From Geothrix sp. SG200 (GTDB lineage: Bacteria; Acidobacteriota; Holophagae; Holophagales; Holophagaceae), in assembly GCF_022808935.1 (NCBI RefSeq), contig NZ_JAKZFR010000004.1, positions 62,001 through 126,000 of the forward strand: a stretch of DNA of 64,000 bases, read 5' to 3'. Shown piece by piece: positions 9,755-20,325 of this stretch. The number at the start of each line of letters is the position of its first letter. Position 1 is the first letter of the stretch. The translations under genes were made by a program, and so were the position numbers. The notes below the pieces were generated by a model. The model saw only the letters and a program-made list of their open reading frames with translations. It was not told where the DNA came from and did not search any database.

Positions 9755-10311
9755 GCGGTCACCTCGCTCTTGTCGCGGGGGCAGGCCGCGCGGTGGTCCA
9801 GGGTCTCCAGGGTGGGCTTGGGCAGCTCGCCCACGGCCCAGAGGCTGCCGTCGGGGCGCACCTCCAGGGCGATGGCGGCCAGGGGCCGGCTGGGCGGGCC
9901 CTGCACGGGGAAGCCGCGATCCGGTTCGAAGAAGCCGCGGTGGCAGGGGCACTCCAGGCGCTCGCCCGCGTAGCGCACCGCGCAGCCCAGGTGGGTGCAG
10001 GTCTGCCGGTAGGCCCGCAGCTCGCCCTTGGGGGTGCGCAGCAGGATGCAGGCGTCGTGGGCATCGCGGAACTTGAAGAGGCGGCTCTGGCCGGGCTGAA
10101 GATCGGCGGCCAGGCCCAGGGCCACGGGCAGTTCGGCGTGCCTGGCCTCGGGATCGGAGGCGCCCTCCAGGGGCGTCTTCCGCCACCAGAGGTAGCCGAT
10201 GCCGGCGGTGAACCCGGCGCTCACCACGGCCAGGAAGCGGGCGAACTCGCGGCGGGAGAAGTGGCCCTCCTCGGCGAGCTCCAGGGGGAAGGCGCGGCGC
10301 CACCAGGTCAT
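9751..10311 (-). CDS. Rieske [2Fe-2S] protein with Tat-type N-terminus
   Basis: The 186-residue product has a twin-arginine-like motif and helix at the N-terminus (SRREFARFLAVVSAGF, about 19-34) followed by a Rieske domain. Cluster ligands are seen in CTHLGC (about 104-109) and CPCHRGFF (about 119-126), the normal Cys-His/Cys-His pairs with both disulfide cysteines. It looks like a membrane-anchored ubiquinol-cytochrome c reductase-type Rieske protein but sits in a Mo-reductase operon, not a bc complex. Its ATG overlaps the ferredoxin gene stop and its own stop overlaps the next gene. It probably relays electrons between quinol and the Mo subunit; direction and compartment are inferred. Confidence 0.9.
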   Translation of the reverse strand: MTWWRRAFPLELAEEGHFSRREFARFLAVVSAGFTAGIGYLWWRKTPLEGASDPEARHAELPVALGLAADLQPGQSRLFKFRDAHDACILLRTPKGELRAYRQTCTHLGCAVRYAGERLECPCHRGFFEPDRGFPVQGPPSRPLAAIALEVRPDGSLWAVGELPKPTLETLDHRAACPRDKSEVTA

Positions 10312-10891
10312 CAGAGGCCTCCATCTATAAGCAAAGCCGCATCCAGGTGCAGGGGCGTGTCCGGATCGGGCACCATGATGGCGTTCTTGGTCTTCACCCG
10401 CACACTGCCGATGAGGAAGTCACGCAGGGGCTTGTTGTGGCGCAGGTTGGCCACCTCGTCCTTGCGGACGAAGAGCAGGGCCTGGCTGGGGCAGACGGTG
10501 GCGCACATGGGTTTGTGGCCCACGGAGGTGCGGTCGTAGCAGAGATCGCACTTGAGCATCTGCTCCAGGCCCGAGAACACGATGGGTACGCCGAAGGGGC
10601 AGCTCAGCTCGCAGTTCTGGCAGCCGATGCAGCGGGGTTTCTGGGCCGCGTGCACCACGCCGTCCTCGCTGCGCTTGATGGCGTCCGATGGGCAGACCTG
10701 GGCGCAGATCGGATCCTCGCAGTGCATGCAGACCGTGGGCACCGTCTGCGGACTGTCGAAGCGGTCCATCTCGTCCAGGTGGATCATGGAGCGGCCGCGG
10801 TGGGTGCCGCACTCGGCGCAGGCGCCCACGCAGGAGCGGCAGCCAATGCAGCGCTGCGGATCAATAAAGAAGCCGTAGTCCTGGGGCACCA

Positions 10892-10892
<1 letters not shown>
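10311..10892 (-). CDS. Four-cluster ferredoxin-type electron-transfer subunit (HybA/NrfC-like)
   Basis: The 193-residue product has four cysteine groups for [4Fe-4S] clusters: CIGCRSCVGAC (about 16-26), CMHCEDPICAQVCP (about 55-68), CIGCQNCELSCPFG (about 88-101) and CDLC with CATVCP (about 115-134). This is the DmsB/NrfC/HybA pattern found in subunits that wire a Mo or Ni enzyme to a membrane quinone module. There is no signal peptide, so it is cytoplasmic unless carried out with a partner. It overlaps both neighbours by ATGA-type junctions, so expression is tightly coupled. Confidence 0.92.
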
Positions 10893-13153
<2,261 letters not shown>

Positions 13154-13155
13154 GG

Positions 13156-14268
13156 TCAGGCCTTCAGCGAGGTGGGATCGGGGATGGGCTCGGCATGCAC
13201 CGGGATGGTGGCGAAGGGATCGAAGGCCCCGTGGAGCCGGTCGCCCTGGGCCTTGGCCACCAGGCGCCGCTTGCACCTGGGGCACAGGTCCAGGTGGTGG
13301 ACGGACGCACTGTGCCGGGCGCCATCCAGCTCCAGCACCTTCCACAGCTCGCCGAGGTCGCGGCGCTGGTTGGCCCGGATGAAGGGCGCGCCGCAGCCCT
13401 TGCAGGCCAGGCGGCCCTCGGCCTCGCCTTCAGCCTTGTAGATCGTCACGCCCAGCTGGGCGGGCCGCTGCACCACGTGGAAGAGCTTGCCGAAGGGCAG
13501 GCCCAGCAGCAGGAGGATGACCGTCAGCTCGTGGAGGAAGGCCAGGGTGGCGAAGTTGCGTCCCTGGAGCCACTTCTCCGAGGCGGTGAGCATCAGGCCC
13601 GTCATGCTCACGGCGATGAGGAGCACCAGGGGCAGCAGGTCCAGGTCGAAGCGCTGGGTGGCGGTGTCTCCTTCGTCCTGCTTGCGGCGGATGAGGCTCA
13701 ACACGCAGCCGGCGATGACCATGACGGCGGCCAGGTCGAGGATGTGGAAGCTGCAGAAGGCGATGAAGCTGTCGAGGGGGAAGGAGCCCGCGGGGAAGCC
13801 CAGCACCCAGGCCTGGTAGCGGGTGGCGTCCAGGCCCTCGCTGGTGAACCGGACCCAGCCGAAGACCAGCGGGATGGTCACCGCGAAGCCCAGGAGGCAG
13901 CCCCAGGCCAAGAGGGCGTGAGCGCCCCAGCGCTTGATGGAACGCTTCTCGATGAACCGCTGGAGGAGGATCTGGTCCAGGGCCAGCAGGGCCATCTTCG
14001 GCAAGGCCTTGAAGACCCGGGGCGAGAACAGGGTGCGCAGGGTGTGGCGGAAGTACATCCGCGTGGCGGGCCGCTCGATCCAGGAGACGTAGCGGTAGGC
14101 CACGCCGAAGCAGGCGAAGAGGGTGGCCAGCAGGTAGCCCAGGAGGGCCGGATCCAGCCAGCGCCCGCCCCGGCTGCCCAGGGCCACGGCCACGCCAAGG
14201 GCCAGGGTGGCGAGGGCGGCTCCCAGCAGGGGCCGGGCTTCGAGGTCGAGTTCGGCGAGGAGGCTCAT
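13156..14268 (-). CDS. Polytopic membrane subunit with C-terminal zinc-ribbon-like tail
   Basis: This 370-residue protein opens the minus-strand Mo-reductase operon. It has about seven hydrophobic helices. The region [28 protein letters not shown] (about 245-275) holds histidines placed as in NarI/HdrE-type cytochrome b proteins, and [16 protein letters not shown] gives another His in a helix. The soluble tail has two CXXC pairs (CKGCG near 293, CPRC near 335) that could bind zinc or an iron-sulfur centre. I infer it is the quinone-side anchor for the downstream Mo, ferredoxin and Rieske subunits. No exact family is recognised, and some databases give such proteins generic transporter names. 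Confidence 0.7.
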   Translation of the reverse strand: MSLLAELDLEARPLLGAALATLALGVAVALGSRGGRWLDPALLGYLLATLFACFGVAYRYVSWIERPATRMYFRHTLRTLFSPRVFKALPKMALLALDQILLQRFIEKRSIKRWGAHALLAWGCLLGFAVTIPLVFGWVRFTSEGLDATRYQAWVLGFPAGSFPLDSFIAFCSFHILDLAAVMVIAGCVLSLIRRKQDEGDTATQRFDLDLLPLVLLIAVSMTGLMLTASEKWLQGRNFATLAFLHELTVILLLLGLPFGKLFHVVQRPAQLGVTIYKAEGEAEGRLACKGCGAPFIRANQRRDLGELWKVLELDGARHSASVHHLDLCPRCKRRLVAKAQGDRLHGAFDPFATIPVHAEPIPDPTSLKA

Positions 14269-14312
14269 GGCTGGGCTCCAGGGGCATGCGGGGTGGAAAC
14301 GGACCGATAAGT

Positions 14313-14323
14313 CCTAATTTAGG
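14313..14323. promoter_or_regulatory. Short palindrome in the Mo-reductase operon promoter gap
   Basis: CCTAATTTAGG is an 11-base near-perfect palindrome about 45 bp upstream of ATG 14268, in the only AT-rich patch of the gap between this operon and the rrf2 gene. It is a candidate operator for the adjacent Rrf2 regulator or a promoter element. No second copy was found in the window. Confidence 0.35.
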
Positions 14324-14371
14324 GCAAAACCGGGGCGATTCAAGGCGCAGGATCCAGATCCAGGCCTGAGC

Positions 14372-14818
14372 TCAGGGCTTCTCGCAGGGCGGCCGGCCCT
14401 TGCCATCCTTCTGGTGCCGCAGGTCCATGAGCTGGAGGTCCCGGATGGTGGCCTCGGTCATGGACGTGGCGACCTGGGCTTTCACGGCGCCCCAGGCCTC
14501 GTGCAGGGGGCAGGGGTGGTCGCCGCCGCAGGTGGGGAAGCCCATGATGCAGCCGTCCATGGAGTTCGGACCTTCCAGGGCCACGACCACCTCGCCCACG
14601 GTGATGCGGTGGGAGGGACGCAACAGGCGGAAGCCGCCCTTGGGGCCCCGCACGGATTCGAGGATCTCCGCCTGCACCAGGCCCTGGAGGATCTTCGCCA
14701 GGTAGGGGCCGGGGATCTCCAGACGGGACGACAGGTCCTTGGCCAGGCAGAAGCTTCCATCCTCGGGAAGGGCGGCGAGGGCACGGAGGGCGTAGCCGGT
14801 GGCGGTCGAGAAGATCAT
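14372..14818 (-). CDS. Rrf2-family transcriptional regulator (NsrR/IscR-like), copy A
   Basis: The 148-residue protein starts MIFSTATGYALRAL, the typical Rrf2 helix-turn-helix start, with the wing region GPKGGFRLLRP near 57-67. Three cysteines in CIMGFPTCGGDHPC (C-X6-C-X5-C, about 89-102) match the spacing of [Fe-S]-binding NsrR-type regulators. Members sense NO, iron-sulfur status or redox state. It lies directly upstream of, and on the same strand as, the Mo-reductase operon, so control of that operon is the natural inference. Two further Rrf2 genes with identical cysteine spacing occur at 33040 and 33554. Confidence 0.9.
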   Translation of the reverse strand: MIFSTATGYALRALAALPEDGSFCLAKDLSSRLEIPGPYLAKILQGLVQAEILESVRGPKGGFRLLRPSHRITVGEVVVALEGPNSMDGCIMGFPTCGGDHPCPLHEAWGAVKAQVATSMTEATIRDLQLMDLRHQKDGKGRPPCEKP

Positions 14819-14820
14819 TC

Positions 14821-14836
14821 CGGAATATTACTTCCG
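14821..14836. promoter_or_regulatory. Inverted repeat abutting the rrf2 start codon
   Basis: CGGAA-TATTAC-TTCCG is a 16-base site with perfect 5-base arms ending 2 bp upstream of the ATG at 14818 (minus strand). It overlaps the place where a ribosome site would be, so a protein bound here would block expression. Autoregulation by the Rrf2 product is the simplest reading. Confidence 0.4.
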
Positions 14837-14878
14837 ATTTGTAGCTCAGGAGGGGTGATTCTGGAGTCCATCCCCAGT

Positions 14879-14894
14879 TGTGATCGAGATCAGA
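14879..14894. promoter_or_regulatory. Crp/Fnr-type half-palindromic site (TGTGA-N6-TCAGA)
   Basis: TGTGATCGAGATCAGA fits the TGTGA-N6-TCACA consensus in 9 of 10 fixed positions. It lies about 60 bp upstream of the rrf2 copy A start and overlaps the end of the ywiC-like gene. Similar sites precede the other two rrf2 genes. Confidence 0.4.
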
Positions 14895-15657
14895 GCAGGG
14901 CCCGCCAGAGGAGCAGCAGGCCCAGCACGCTCAGGCCGCCCTCCCGCCAGCCCAGGGTGCGGGCCGGGAGGGGTCGGTAGGGGGCCAGGGCCCGGAGGTA
15001 GAGCAGGCCGGTCCAGGCGGTCCAGACGAGCCCGAACGTTCCACGAGGGGCCAGCAGCAGGGTGGAAACTCCGATCAGCAGGAGGTGGAGGACGTGGACG
15101 GGAACCCTGCGCCGGTCCAGTTCCTCCGCGGCCAGTTTGTGGGCATGCCCGAGGAGACGCCGCACATGGGCGAGGTTGGCGCCGCCCACCAGGGCCGTCA
15201 GCAGCCAGGCCCGGCCGGCTTCGGGAAAGGAACTCCCTCCGGCCGCGAGGATGGCGGCGGCCAGGCCCGCGAAAGCGCCCTGGGCGGCCAGCTCCACGGC
15301 CAGGGAACGCACGGCCCGCTGGAGGTCGGCCCGGAGAGCGAGGAAGACCAGGGGGGCCGCGAGGGCGAGGGGAATCAGGAATCGCGGGCCCGAAAGCCAG
15401 AGGGCAATCCCTCCGAAGGCCCCTGCGAGGCATCCAAACATCAGCAGAGCACGGACCTGGAGAGGATCCCGCTGCCCCGTGAGCACCCGCCGGAGGGGTG
15501 GCCGAGCCAGGAAGAAAGCCAGGGTGGCCAGGCCCAGGCCCAACCCGGCCAGGCTCGGCCGGACCAGAAGCCCCAGCACCAGTGGGAATCCGAGCATGAA
15601 CCAGCTCCCGTGCTCGGCGGGCAGGAGGGTGCGCATGGGGGGCAGGATTCGGGACAT
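14890..15657 (-). CDS. YwiC-like membrane protein
   Basis: The 255-residue product has about eight hydrophobic helices and the signature LPAEHGSWFMLGFPLVLG at the N-terminus, typical of YwiC-like proteins. In Bacillus the family founder lies beside nar/fnr genes (established), and here it also neighbours nitrate-respiration genes, but no biochemical function is known. Translation could start at 15657 or at the internal ATG that gives MRTLLPAEHGSW. It is 71 bp upstream of the rrf2 gene in the same direction. Confidence 0.8.
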   Translation of the reverse strand: MSRILPPMRTLLPAEHGSWFMLGFPLVLGLLVRPSLAGLGLGLATLAFFLARPPLRRVLTGQRDPLQVRALLMFGCLAGAFGGIALWLSGPRFLIPLALAAPLVFLALRADLQRAVRSLAVELAAQGAFAGLAAAILAAGGSSFPEAGRAWLLTALVGGANLAHVRRLLGHAHKLAAEELDRRRVPVHVLHLLLIGVSTLLLAPRGTFGLVWTAWTGLLYLRALAPYRPLPARTLGWREGGLSVLGLLLLWRALL

Positions 15658-15746
15658 TTCGGCCCTTTCAGGTCCGAAATAGAGTCTGACCTCAGATCCT
15701 GCTCCTGGCCATGCCGAAGGTCACAGGAGGGGGATAAAGAAAGAAC

Positions 15747-15916
15747 GGAACGCGAAGGGCGCGAAGAAAAGCGCGAATGACGCGAAATAAGGACCTTGGG
15801 CTCTGCGAGGAACCCTCCGTGCCTGGGGCGGCGTGGTGCAGTTCGGGAAGAGGTGTTCACCGCAGGGCGATATCCCTTCGCGCGCTTCGCGTCCTTCTTG
15901 GCGCTCTTCGCGTTCC
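15747..15916. repeat. Intergenic inverted repeat, GGAACGCGAAGGGCGC family
   Basis: The left arm GGAACGCGAAGGGCGC (15747-15762) pairs with GCGCTCTTCGCGTTCC (15901-15916), 15 of 16 positions. Both arms contain further tandem GCGAAG-type units. The element occupies the gap between the acyl-CoA synthetase gene stop (15928) and the ywiC-like gene start (15657). Confidence 0.85.
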
Positions 15917-15927
15917 AGCCCTTGTCG

Positions 15928-18066
15928 TTACTGTTCTGTGGCGATGAGCCGCAGGCCCTCCAGGGCCTCCTCCATGGTGAGGAAGACGGGGAGGCCGGCC
16001 TCCCGGAGGCCCTGGCGGTAGGCGTCGTAGATGGCGCCGCCTTCCACGGCCACGCCTACCCACTTGCCGCTCTCCCGGGCCAGCTCGGCCAGGGCCTTCG
16101 CGAAGGGGCCGAAGGCCGCCGGGTCGGCGGTGCCCAGGCGGCGGGTGAGAGGCACCAGACCCACCACCACGGCGTCGGCCTCCGACTGGAGCAGCAGCCT
16201 GGTGCCGGCCAGGTAGGCGGCCTCGTCGGCCATGGGTGTGAGGTCCAGGGGCAGGCGGGGGCTCACGAGGCCCGTGAGACCGTGGGCCTCGATGGTGGCC
16301 GTGAGGGCTGACGTCTCGGCTTCCGTAAGCTTCGCGCCCCGGAAGGGGCCCGTCAGCAGATCCGCCGAGGCCACGGACTCGAAGCCCGCGTTGGTCACGA
16401 TGGCCACGCGACGGGGTGTGCCCTCGGCGTAGGCCGCCAGCCAGGAGAGGGCCGCGTCGAAGGCCTCGATGCGCTCGGCGAGCATGGCCCCCGAGCGGCG
16501 GAGGACGCTGGCTTGCAGGGCGTGGTCGCCGGCCAGGGCGCCGGTGTGGCTGCTGGCGGCGGCCATGCCCTCCTGGCTGCGCCCGCCCTTGTAGAGGAGC
16601 ACCCGGCGGCCGGAGGCCCGGAGCTGCTTCGCGGCCTCGGCCGTGGCCCTCAGGTCCCCGGGGGCGAAGCCCTCCAGGTAGGCGCCCACCACCTTCACCG
16701 CCGGGTCCGAGCCGAAGCCCGCCAGGAAGTCCGAGCAGCGCAGGTCCATCTGGTTGCCGATGGCCACGGCGGCGCGGAGGCCCAGCTCGGGGCGGCGGCT
16801 CAGGCGCGTGATGAGGAAGGCTCCGCTCTGGCTCACCAGGGCCGCATGACCTCGGTGGGGCCGCAGGGGCAGCTTCTCGTCGGGGATGAAGAGGGTGTTC
16901 AGATCCTGGTCGGGGCTGTAGAGCCCCAGGCCGTTGGGGCCCACCAGGGCGGGGGTCCACTTGCCGGCGCGGCGGTGCTCGTCGAGGCAGGCCACCAGCC
17001 GCTTCCCGAGACCCTCGGTGTCCGCACCGTCCCCCAGGCCGCCGGCCACCACGTAGACGACGGTGGCGCCGCCCCCCTGGCGGCAGAGCTGCTCCACCAC
17101 TTCCAGCGTCAGGGGCGCGGGCAGGGAGAGGATGAGCTGGTCCGTGGGGGCCGTGGCCAGGTCCGCGACCGAGCCGAGGCAGGGCAGGCCCAGGAACTCC
17201 GTGGCACCGGGCTTGATGAGGCGGATGGTCCCCGCGGGGAGGGCGGAGCGCTGGACGTTCTCCAGGATGATCCGGCCCACGGTGCCCTCGCGGCTGGAGA
17301 CGCCGGCGATCACCAGGTCGCGGGGCGCCACCAGGGCCCGGTACCAGGCGGGATCCGGTGTCGCGGGCGGTTCGATCGCGGCCGCCTCGAGGGTGCCCAC
17401 GCCGTCCAGGGCCGTGGGCAGACCCTCGCTGTCCAGCACCACGGGGTTGAGCTCCAGGAGGGTGACGCCTTCGCGGGCCAGGCCTTCGGCCGCCTTCCAC
17501 AGGCCCTGGAGGAAAGCCAGGAGCTTCGGTTCGTCCGTGAGCGCCTCGGCGCCCCGCTGGCGGCCCAGCCACGTGCGGCCCAGCCAGTGCTCGCCGAGAT
17601 CCGCCAGGGCCTGCTCCGGTGTGCAGAGGGCCAGGGGCCAGATCAGGGGCGGGGCCAGGGCGGCCCAGGCGTCGGCCTGGAGGCCTCCGATGCCGCAGAC
17701 CACCAGCCAGCCGGCCTCGGGATCGCGCTTCAGGGAGACCAGGGCCTCCGTGGGCAGGCCGGCCAGGCGCTTGAACGCGACTTTCTCGCACACCAGCCCC
17801 CCGATCCAGGGATGGCCGGAGACACGCTGCTTCATGGCGGCCGCTTCGGCCTTCAGGGCTTCGGGCTCGAAGGTCCCGAAGTGGACGGCGCCCTGGTCGG
17901 ACTTGTGCCAGAGCTGGTCGGCGATGCCCTTGAGGACGATGGGCTCGCCGGGGGCGAAGGGCAGGGGCCCGGTCTCCAGGAAGCCGTGGCGGGGTACCCG
18001 CAGGCCAGCGGCGGCGAGCAGGCCGTAGGCCCGCCCCTCGTGGAGGAATCCCGTGGTCGTGTGCAT
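15928..18066 (-). CDS. ADP-forming acyl/acetyl-CoA synthetase, alpha and beta domains fused
   Basis: The enzyme converts acyl-CoA + ADP + Pi to acid + CoA + ATP, conserving energy at the end of fermentation. The 712-residue protein has an ATP-grasp (beta) domain first (about 1-225; LLELNPVVLDSEGLPTALDG near its end) and then a CoA-binding Rossmann domain (about 235-350) and succinyl-CoA-ligase-like domains with SQSGAFLITRLSRR near 410. In many bacterial fused enzymes the ATP-grasp part is C-terminal, so the order here is permuted. It follows iorB by 1 bp, which suggests it acts on arylacetyl-CoA or indoleacetyl-CoA made by IorAB, as in archaeal amino acid fermentation. Confidence 0.88.
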   Translation of the reverse strand: MHTTTGFLHEGRAYGLLAAAGLRVPRHGFLETGPLPFAPGEPIVLKGIADQLWHKSDQGAVHFGTFEPEALKAEAAAMKQRVSGHPWIGGLVCEKVAFKRLAGLPTEALVSLKRDPEAGWLVVCGIGGLQADAWAALAPPLIWPLALCTPEQALADLGEHWLGRTWLGRQRGAEALTDEPKLLAFLQGLWKAAEGLAREGVTLLELNPVVLDSEGLPTALDGVGTLEAAAIEPPATPDPAWYRALVAPRDLVIAGVSSREGTVGRIILENVQRSALPAGTIRLIKPGATEFLGLPCLGSVADLATAPTDQLILSLPAPLTLEVVEQLCRQGGGATVVYVVAGGLGDGADTEGLGKRLVACLDEHRRAGKWTPALVGPNGLGLYSPDQDLNTLFIPDEKLPLRPHRGHAALVSQSGAFLITRLSRRPELGLRAAVAIGNQMDLRCSDFLAGFGSDPAVKVVGAYLEGFAPGDLRATAEAAKQLRASGRRVLLYKGGRSQEGMAAASSHTGALAGDHALQASVLRRSGAMLAERIEAFDAALSWLAAYAEGTPRRVAIVTNAGFESVASADLLTGPFRGAKLTEAETSALTATIEAHGLTGLVSPRLPLDLTPMADEAAYLAGTRLLLQSEADAVVVGLVPLTRRLGTADPAAFGPFAKALAELARESGKWVGVAVEGGAIYDAYRQGLREAGLPVFLTMEEALEGLRLIATEQ

Positions 18067-18067
18067 G

Positions 18068-18667
18068 TCAGGCTCCTACGGGGTCGTGGATCAGGCCGCG
18101 TCCGGCCTCGAAGGCCTCGAGGTTCTTCTCGGTGACGCGGGCGCCCTTGGTCTCGAAGCGCTGGGCGATGACCTCGCGCCATGTGTCGTCCTCGATGGGC
18201 AGGAAGCGGGAGGCCATGCCCAGCAGGGCCATGCCTCCGGCCTGGCGGTGGTTGAGGCGCCGGGCCAGGTCCTCGGTGTCGACGAGGTGGGCGCCGCGCA
18301 CGGCCTTGAGAGCCGCATAGACGTCGTCCAGGGGCGGGTAGCCCGCCATGTCCATCTGGGGCTCCTCCGAGACGACCAGGTGCCCGTCCATGCGCACCAT
18401 GGACACGTAGCGCAGGGCCTCCAGGGGTTCCAGGGCGATGAGCAGGTCCGCGCCGCCCTCGTCGAGGATGGGCGAGGTGAGGGGCACCTTCGAGTAGCAG
18501 ACCTGGGCGTGGACGCTGCCGCCCCGCTGGCTCATGCCGTGGATCTCGGATTGCAAGGCGTGAAGGCCGCTGCGGCGCAGGGCCTCCAGCAGGATCTGCG
18601 CGAGGGAGAGCACGCCCTGGCCGCCGACGCCAGACAGGACGATGCCGTGAATGCGGGACTCGCTCAT
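18068..18667 (-). CDS. iorB: Indolepyruvate:ferredoxin oxidoreductase beta subunit
   Basis: IorB is the gamma-domain subunit of the 2-keto acid oxidoreductase that oxidises indolepyruvate and other aryl pyruvates to acyl-CoA with ferredoxin reduction. The 199-residue product begins with GIVLSGVGGQGVLSLAQIL (about 8-26), the family signature, and includes SEIHGMSQRGGSVHAQVCY (about 41-59). ATG 18667 overlaps the iorA stop (ATGA). It is followed at 1 bp by the ADP-forming synthetase. Confidence 0.93.
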   Translation of the reverse strand: MSESRIHGIVLSGVGGQGVLSLAQILLEALRRSGLHALQSEIHGMSQRGGSVHAQVCYSKVPLTSPILDEGGADLLIALEPLEALRYVSMVRMDGHLVVSEEPQMDMAGYPPLDDVYAALKAVRGAHLVDTEDLARRLNHRQAGGMALLGMASRFLPIEDDTWREVIAQRFETKGARVTEKNLEAFEAGRGLIHDPVGA

Positions 18668-20325
18668 GGACGCACCTCCGCGCCGCAGCAGGCGGTTTCC
18701 TGCCGGGCCTTCTCCTCCCGGTCGTGTTCCTTCAGCACGCCCCGGCGGATGGACTGGATGCACTCGCGACGGAACACCACCACCGAAGGGCCGGGATGTC
18801 GCAGGGCCGCCACCATGGCGGCCACGTTGGCCTCGTGCTGCTTGGGCACGGGCAGCAGCACCTGGAGCTGGTCGTCGGCGATGCCCATGCCGCGCACCAT
18901 GCGCTCCACCTGGTCGAGGGCCTGGCTGGGCTGCTGGCCGGTCATGCCCACCACGCGGTTGTCGAGGATGACCACGGTGACGTTCACGCCCGCGTCCGCC
19001 GCCGTGAGCAGGGCCGGCAGGCCGCTGTGGCCGAAGGTGGAATCGCCGATGACGGCCACGGCCGGGGTCTGGCCTGCCAGGGCGGCGCCCACCGCCATGC
19101 TGATGCTGGCGCCCATCTCCACCACCGCGTGGATGGCGGCCATGGGTTCCTGGGCAGCCAGGGTGTAGCAGCCGATGTCCCCGAAGACGCGGGCATCCGG
19201 GGCGCCCACATTGGCCAGGGCCTGCTGCACGGCCCCGTAGGCGTCCACATGGCCGCACCCGTCGCAGAAGCGGGGGGCGCGCACGGGCAGGTCCAGGCTG
19301 ATGGCCGCCTTCCCGGTGGGCGGCTCCAGGTCCAGGGCTCTCTTCAAGAGGCGGGGGGACAGCTCCCCGGTCCGGGGCAGGGCGCCATCCAGGCGGCCCC
19401 GGACAGCGGCCGTGCCGCGAAGGCCCAGGCGCTCCTCCAGCACCGGGTAGTCCTCCTCGAAGACCACGACCTCGTCCACCTGGCTCAGGAAGGCCTGTTC
19501 CAGGGCGGGGTCCACGGGATAGGCGGCGATCTCCAGGCGGGGCAGGGCGGAGAGCCCGGGGTTCTCGTGCAGCAGCTGGCCGAAGTAGGCCCGTCCCATG
19601 CCGGCCAGGGCCACGCCACGACGGACGGTACCGGGAACGAGGCGGTTGAGGGGAGTGGTCTCGGCCATGAGGCGGGGCTGCTTGTCGAGCAGGTCCACAT
19701 AGCGGCGGCGGGCGTTGGAGGGGATGAGCACCCAGTCCTGGATGGTGGATTCAGGCGCCAGGCCGAGGGTGGCGGGCGGCTGGGTGGCCCGGCGGGCCAG
19801 GGTGGCCCGGCAGTGGGCCAGGCGCGTGACGATGCGGAGCATCACGGGCACCTGGAGGGTTTCGGACAGCTCGAAGGCCCGGAACGTGAAGTCGTAACAC
19901 TCCTGGACGGTGGAAGGTTCGAGGCAGGGCAGCCAGGCGAATTCGGCCAGGCGGCGGCTGTCCTGCTCGTTCTGGCTGCTGTGCATGCCCGGGTCGTCGG
20001 CCACCAGGAGGACCAGGCCGCCCCGGACGCCCGTGAGGGCCGAGTTGGCGAAAGCGTCCATGGCCACGTTCAGGCCCACATGCTTCATGGTCACCAGAGC
20101 GCGGTGCCCGGTGTAGCTCAGGCCCAGGGCCAGGTCGTAGGCCACCTTCTCATTGGCCGCCCACTGGGCCACCCGGCCGTCCCGGGCGCCATGGATGAGC
20201 AGCTCGACGGCCTCGAAGCCCTCTGTGGATGGCGTGCCCGGGTAACCGAACGCGCCCTTGATGCCGGCATCGAAGGCGGCGCATCCCACCGCCTCCACCC
20301 CCAGCGCGAGGGTGCTCTGTGTCAT
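18664..20325 (-). CDS. iorA: Indolepyruvate:ferredoxin oxidoreductase alpha subunit, lacking the ferredoxin domain
   Basis: The 553-residue protein has the pyrimidine-binding domain (FGYPGTPSTEGFEAVELL near 27-44) and the TPP-binding domain (CDGCGHVDAYGA near 356, GDIGCYTLA near 388, GDSTFGHSGL near 425). Full-length IorA proteins are about 600 residues or more and end with a two-[4Fe-4S] ferredoxin domain. Here the protein ends soon after the TPP domain (KARQETACCGAEVRP) with only two adjacent cysteines. The start of iorB overlaps the stop, so no missing piece lies downstream. ATG 20325 is chosen for its match to family N-termini (MTQSTLALGVEAVG); upstream codons cross the promoter gap. Confidence 0.9.
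   Translation of the reverse strand: MTQSTLALGVEAVGCAAFDAGIKGAFGYPGTPSTEGFEAVELLIHGARDGRVAQWAANEKVAYDLALGLSYTGHRALVTMKHVGLNVAMDAFANSALTGVRGGLVLLVADDPGMHSSQNEQDSRRLAEFAWLPCLEPSTVQECYDFTFRAFELSETLQVPVMLRIVTRLAHCRATLARRATQPPATLGLAPESTIQDWVLIPSNARRRYVDLLDKQPRLMAETTPLNRLVPGTVRRGVALAGMGRAYFGQLLHENPGLSALPRLEIAAYPVDPALEQAFLSQVDEVVVFEEDYPVLEERLGLRGTAAVRGRLDGALPRTGELSPRLLKRALDLEPPTGKAAISLDLPVRAPRFCDGCGHVDAYGAVQQALANVGAPDARVFGDIGCYTLAAQEPMAAIHAVVEMGASISMAVGAALAGQTPAVAVIGDSTFGHSGLPALLTAADAGVNVTVVILDNRVVGMTGQQPSQALDQVERMVRGMGIADDQLQVLLPVPKQHEANVAAMVAALRHPGPSVVVFRRECIQSIRRGVLKEHDREEKARQETACCGAEVRP

Noticed and set aside
18600-18700. Frameshift hiding an IorA ferredoxin domain
   Set aside because: No CXXCXXC pattern was found in any frame near the iorA end, and iorB starts at once.
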